Shown here piece by piece: positions 6,857 to 8,743 of a DNA stretch of 8,743 nt (positions within the stretch are counted from its first letter, which is position 1; each line of letters opens with the position of its first letter). Source of the stretch: Candidatus Gallibacteroides avistercoris. Lineage in GTDB: Bacteria > Bacteroidota > Bacteroidia > Bacteroidales > CHK158-818. The DNA is taken from assembly GCA_018714665.1 (NCBI GenBank), contig DVNA01000104.1:1-8743 (forward strand). Reading direction: 5' to 3'. The notes under the pieces are model-generated. The model saw nothing but the letters and a program-made list of their open reading frames with translations, ran no database searches and was not told where the DNA came from. Position numbers and translations under genes: made by a program.

Positions 6857-6929
6857 ATAATGCGGCAGAACCGATTAGGAACATATCCAATCATTTGGAA
6901 GTAAGGTAAGAAACACAGTCCGATGTTTT

Positions 6930-7826
6930 TTATATCCCGTCTCGATATTTTTGAAATAAATCGTTTACGATGCCGTCGCCTAAGCCTAACGTTGGCACCT
7001 CTATTTGTGATACTCCTGCGTGGCGGGCAATCTCTAAGAACAGCGATGCTGCGGGAACGATAACGTCAGCCCTGTCCGGTTTTAATTGTAGCTTTTCCAT
7101 GCGTTCGGTTACGCTCATTTTTTTCAGGCAAGAGTATATTTTTTTCAAGGTTGTTATTTCAAGAGGCTTTCCGGCCTTTGTACCGGAGAGCCGGAACAAC
7201 TTGTTGATGTTTCCTCCTGAACCGATGATACGCATTCCGGGATAACGGTTGCGAAGAATCTCCAAATCCGAATACAAGCGGTCTATTTCGTTTGGGTCTG
7301 TTTTATCGTGCAATAATCTCAGGGTACCTATGTTGTAAGATTCCGTTCCGACCAGACAACCCTTTTCTATTCGGCTGATTTCCGTACTGCCACCTCCAAC
7401 ATCCACACAAATATGATGCTGCTCAGGGTTGAATAAATTGCCAATATGGCTTGAATAGAGCAATGCAGCCTCTTCATATCCGGAGATAATTTCCAGATGT
7501 ATTCCGCATATTGCCTCTATTTCTTGGGCTACGGAGATGCCGTTCGAGGCCTCCCGCATGGCGGATGTTGCACATGCCCGGTAACGGACAACCCGATAAA
7601 CAGTCATCAACTCTTTGAAAGCCAGTATGGAATGGAGTAGTTGCTCTTTTTTGTTTTCTGTGATTTTCCCGAAAGCGAAAACATCATTTCCTAAACGCAA
7701 AGGAATACGCAGCAACAATCTTTTGGACAATTTTTCTTCCACATCCTTCCCAGCATCTATCCCCTTGATCATTAAACGTACGGCATTGGTACCGATGTCT
7801 ATGGCCGCAAAATTCAGTTCTGCCAT
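6930..7826 (-). CDS. Ppx/GppA family phosphatase, short form
   Basis: This 298-residue protein has the sugar-kinase/actin-like fold of exopolyphosphatase and pppGpp phosphohydrolase. Marks are AAIDIGTNAVRLMI (7-20, phosphate 1), ATSAMREASNG (86-96), IISGYEEA (113-120, with the catalytic glutamate), VDVGGGSTEIS (141-151, phosphate 2), IIGSGGNINKL, and ADVIVPAASLFLEI near the end. It has only the two catalytic subdomains and lacks the C-terminal HD-type region of the long E. coli forms. It hydrolyses polyphosphate or the pentaphosphate alarmone; which one cannot be told. It starts 4 bp after the ruvA stop, so the two are almost surely co-transcribed. No ppk is in the window. It converges on the C11 gene with a 73-bp gap lacking a good terminator. 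Confidence 0.94.
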   Translation of the reverse strand: MAELNFAAIDIGTNAVRLMIKGIDAGKDVEEKLSKRLLLRIPLRLGNDVFAFGKITENKKEQLLHSILAFKELMTVYRVVRYRACATSAMREASNGISVAQEIEAICGIHLEIISGYEEAALLYSSHIGNLFNPEQHHICVDVGGGSTEISRIEKGCLVGTESYNIGTLRLLHDKTDPNEIDRLYSDLEILRNRYPGMRIIGSGGNINKLFRLSGTKAGKPLEITTLKKIYSCLKKMSVTERMEKLQLKPDRADVIVPAASLFLEIARHAGVSQIEVPTLGLGDGIVNDLFQKYRDGI

Positions 7827-7830
7827 ACGA

Positions 7831-8418
7831 TTAAAGGATTTTTAAGGCGGCTTTTATAATCTCCTCTACTTTGGCCGTAGGGTTTTCCTTGACGATTTTT
7901 TGAATGGCTTTATGCGATGCAGCTTGCGTAAATCCAAGCATCAGCAATGCCGCCAGGGCCTCTTCGCTTTGACGTTCGTCGGCGATGATACCGGGTAGTT
8001 GTTCACCGGTCATGGCCGTTGTCTTTATTTTGTCTTTCAGGTCGATGATGACCCGTTGGGCCGTCTTGGCACCGATTCCTTTAACAGCTTTCAGCAGGTG
8101 AACATTTTCGGAAACAATGGCCTGTTCCAATTCAGCGGGAGACAAGGAAGAGAGAATCATGCGGGCCGTATTCGGACCTACACCCGATACCGATATGAGT
8201 AAAAGGAAGAGTTCTCTCTCCCGTTTTTCTGAAAATCCGTACAGTACGAACGCATCTTCTCGAATAGCCTCGTAAATGTATATTTTAACCTCTTTCCCCA
8301 GTGACAGGGCACTGTACGTATTCAGAGAGATGTTGACCCAATAGCCTATTCCGTTACATGCTATCACCACCGAGGCAGGAGTCAACTCTTCAACCTTTCC
8401 CGAAATATATTCTAACAT
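7831..8418 (-). CDS. ruvA: Holliday junction branch migration protein RuvA
   Basis: This 195-residue protein spans the usual RuvA length. It has the N-terminal OB fold (1-62; MLEYISGKVEELTP and AFVLYGFSEKRERELF). Next are two helix-hairpin-helix motifs (LISVSGVGPNTARMIL, 74-89, and LLKAVKGIGAKTAQRVIIDLKDKI, 108-131) that grip the junction DNA. A flexible linker follows, then the C-terminal helical domain (about 150-195; EEALAALLMLGF) that contacts RuvB. RuvA tetramers hold the four-way junction while RuvB drives branch migration. ruvB is not in the window, so the ruv genes are dispersed, as is common in Bacteroidetes. It is the first gene of a pair with the Ppx/GppA gene. A good -7 element lies 34 bp before its ATG. 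Confidence 0.98.
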   Translation of the reverse strand: MLEYISGKVEELTPASVVIACNGIGYWVNISLNTYSALSLGKEVKIYIYEAIREDAFVLYGFSEKRERELFLLLISVSGVGPNTARMILSSLSPAELEQAIVSENVHLLKAVKGIGAKTAQRVIIDLKDKIKTTAMTGEQLPGIIADERQSEEALAALLMLGFTQAASHKAIQKIVKENPTAKVEEIIKAALKIL

Positions 8419-8452
8419 AAGATCCTTATTGTTCTTGTATGATAACCGAGCA

Positions 8453-8460
8453 CAAAAATA
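8453..8460 (-). promoter_or_regulatory. Bacteroidetes-type -7 promoter element for ruvA
   Basis: On the minus strand this reads TATTTTTG, an exact TAnnTTTG match, 34 bp before the ruvA start. Next to it is an 11-bp palindrome (GAAAAATTTTC, 8461-8471). A TTG at 8475-8473 is too close (12 bp) to be a standard -33 element. Confidence 0.45.
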
Positions 8461-8534
8461 GAAAAATTTTCACAACGACTATCTTCCCGGCTAGGTAAGT
8501 ATTGTAGAACAAATGAGCTGTAAAAGTTGTTCAG

Positions 8535-8743
8535 GTGCGGGAAACTCCTGTGTTAAAAGACTCGGTAGCCTCATTCGAAAAGTATTAAGATTATCCCTTG
8601 TCGGATAAAAAAACTCTGTGTGGTGATAAATGTACTAAAATCTGTTAAGTCCGATGGTGCAGCTTTTCTAATGGAATGAAAGCCACTAAATTTGCAAGAA
8701 AAGCCATATGCTGCTAAGTCAATTTGAAGGTCGTTTTCCGACG
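8535..8743 (+). ncRNA. Possible 5' end of a group II intron
   Basis: GTGCG at 8535-8539 matches the GUGYG 5' consensus of group II introns. It is followed by a small hairpin (GGA-AAC-TCC, 8540-8548) and TGTGTTAA. This layout recalls Lactococcus Ll.LtrB, which begins GTGCG, a small hairpin, then TGTTAAGTC. Further helices down to the window edge fit a domain I-like fold. Domains V and VI and the maturase gene would lie outside the window, so this cannot be settled here. A five-base match alone is weak; the extended likeness raises it slightly. Confidence 0.25.

Larger units (their letters stand above)
8419..8743. other. Right-end region without a confident gene
   Basis: These 325 bp upstream of ruvA hold the ruvA promoter. 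There is also a 31-codon open frame (8513-8608, +) starting MSCKSC, and a 56-codon minus-strand frame open at the edge (8571-8741); neither is recognised. The stretch from 8535 on has several possible RNA helices: TTATCC/GGATAA around 8592-8607, GCTTTTCT (8662-8669) with AGAAAAGC (8697-8704), and GTCG/CGAC at 8730-8742. It looks more like structured RNA than coding sequence. Confidence 0.6.

Noticed and set aside
6886..6899. Small inverted repeat TCCAA-TCAT-TTGGA between the C11 and Ppx/GppA genes
   Set aside because: A 5-bp AT-containing stem without a T tract is too weak to call a terminator on either strand.
8571..8741. 56-codon minus-strand frame open at the right edge
   Set aside because: An open frame of this length is expected by chance fairly often, and its translation shows no known motif. 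It could be the end of a gene, but nothing supports it.
8708..8743. ATG followed by 12 open codons (MLLSQFEGRFPT) at the right edge
   Set aside because: Too short to judge; it overlaps possible RNA helices and has no promoter or ribosome-site support.

Overview
The window looks like chromosomal DNA of a gut-type member of the Bacteroidales. The reasons are the sequence style of its Gfo/Idh/MocA, ThuA-like and C11-peptidase proteins, a lipoprotein whose Cys is followed by Ser-Asp-Asp, two exact matches to the Bacteroidetes -7 promoter element (TAnnTTTG), and AT-rich gene starts without clear Shine-Dalgarno sites. Genus cannot be fixed from this window.

Layout. (1) 2-1144 (+): the 3' part of a Gfo/Idh/MocA oxidoreductase, cut by the window edge. 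(2) 1145-1394: a gap between convergent genes with two strong hairpin terminators. (3) 1395-5411 (-): a three-gene cluster transcribed right to left, encoding a secreted ThuA-like protein, a Tat-exported Gfo/Idh/MocA oxidoreductase, and a membrane-anchored tetraheme NapC/NirT-type cytochrome fused to a C-terminal SUMF1/FGE-like domain. A 79-bp inverted-repeat element lies between the last two genes. (4) 5412-5635: a divergent intergenic region. (5) 5636-6856 (+): a C11 (clostripain-family) cysteine-protease lipoprotein, with a run of eight G just behind the lipobox. (6) 6930-8418 (-): ruvA and a Ppx/GppA phosphatase gene 4 bp apart, a housekeeping pair. (7) 8419-8743: no confident gene, but a ruvA promoter and a stretch resembling a group II intron 5' end.

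How the parts may work together. ThuA and ThuB (a Gfo/Idh/MocA protein) of rhizobia and Agrobacterium are known to turn trehalose-like disaccharides into 3-keto derivatives. The cluster here pairs the same two families, but all three products carry export or membrane-anchor signals. The third is a quinol-linked type of multiheme cytochrome. My inference is a periplasmic sugar- or glycoside-redox module in which the cytochrome-SUMF1 fusion links sugar chemistry to the menaquinone pool. The SUMF1 domain lacks the paired active-site cysteines of true formylglycine-generating enzyme, so it probably has a binding or structural role. This module is the most interesting part of the window. Secondary points are the possible phase-variable G tract in the surface protease, the MITE-like 79-bp element, and the possible intron end.
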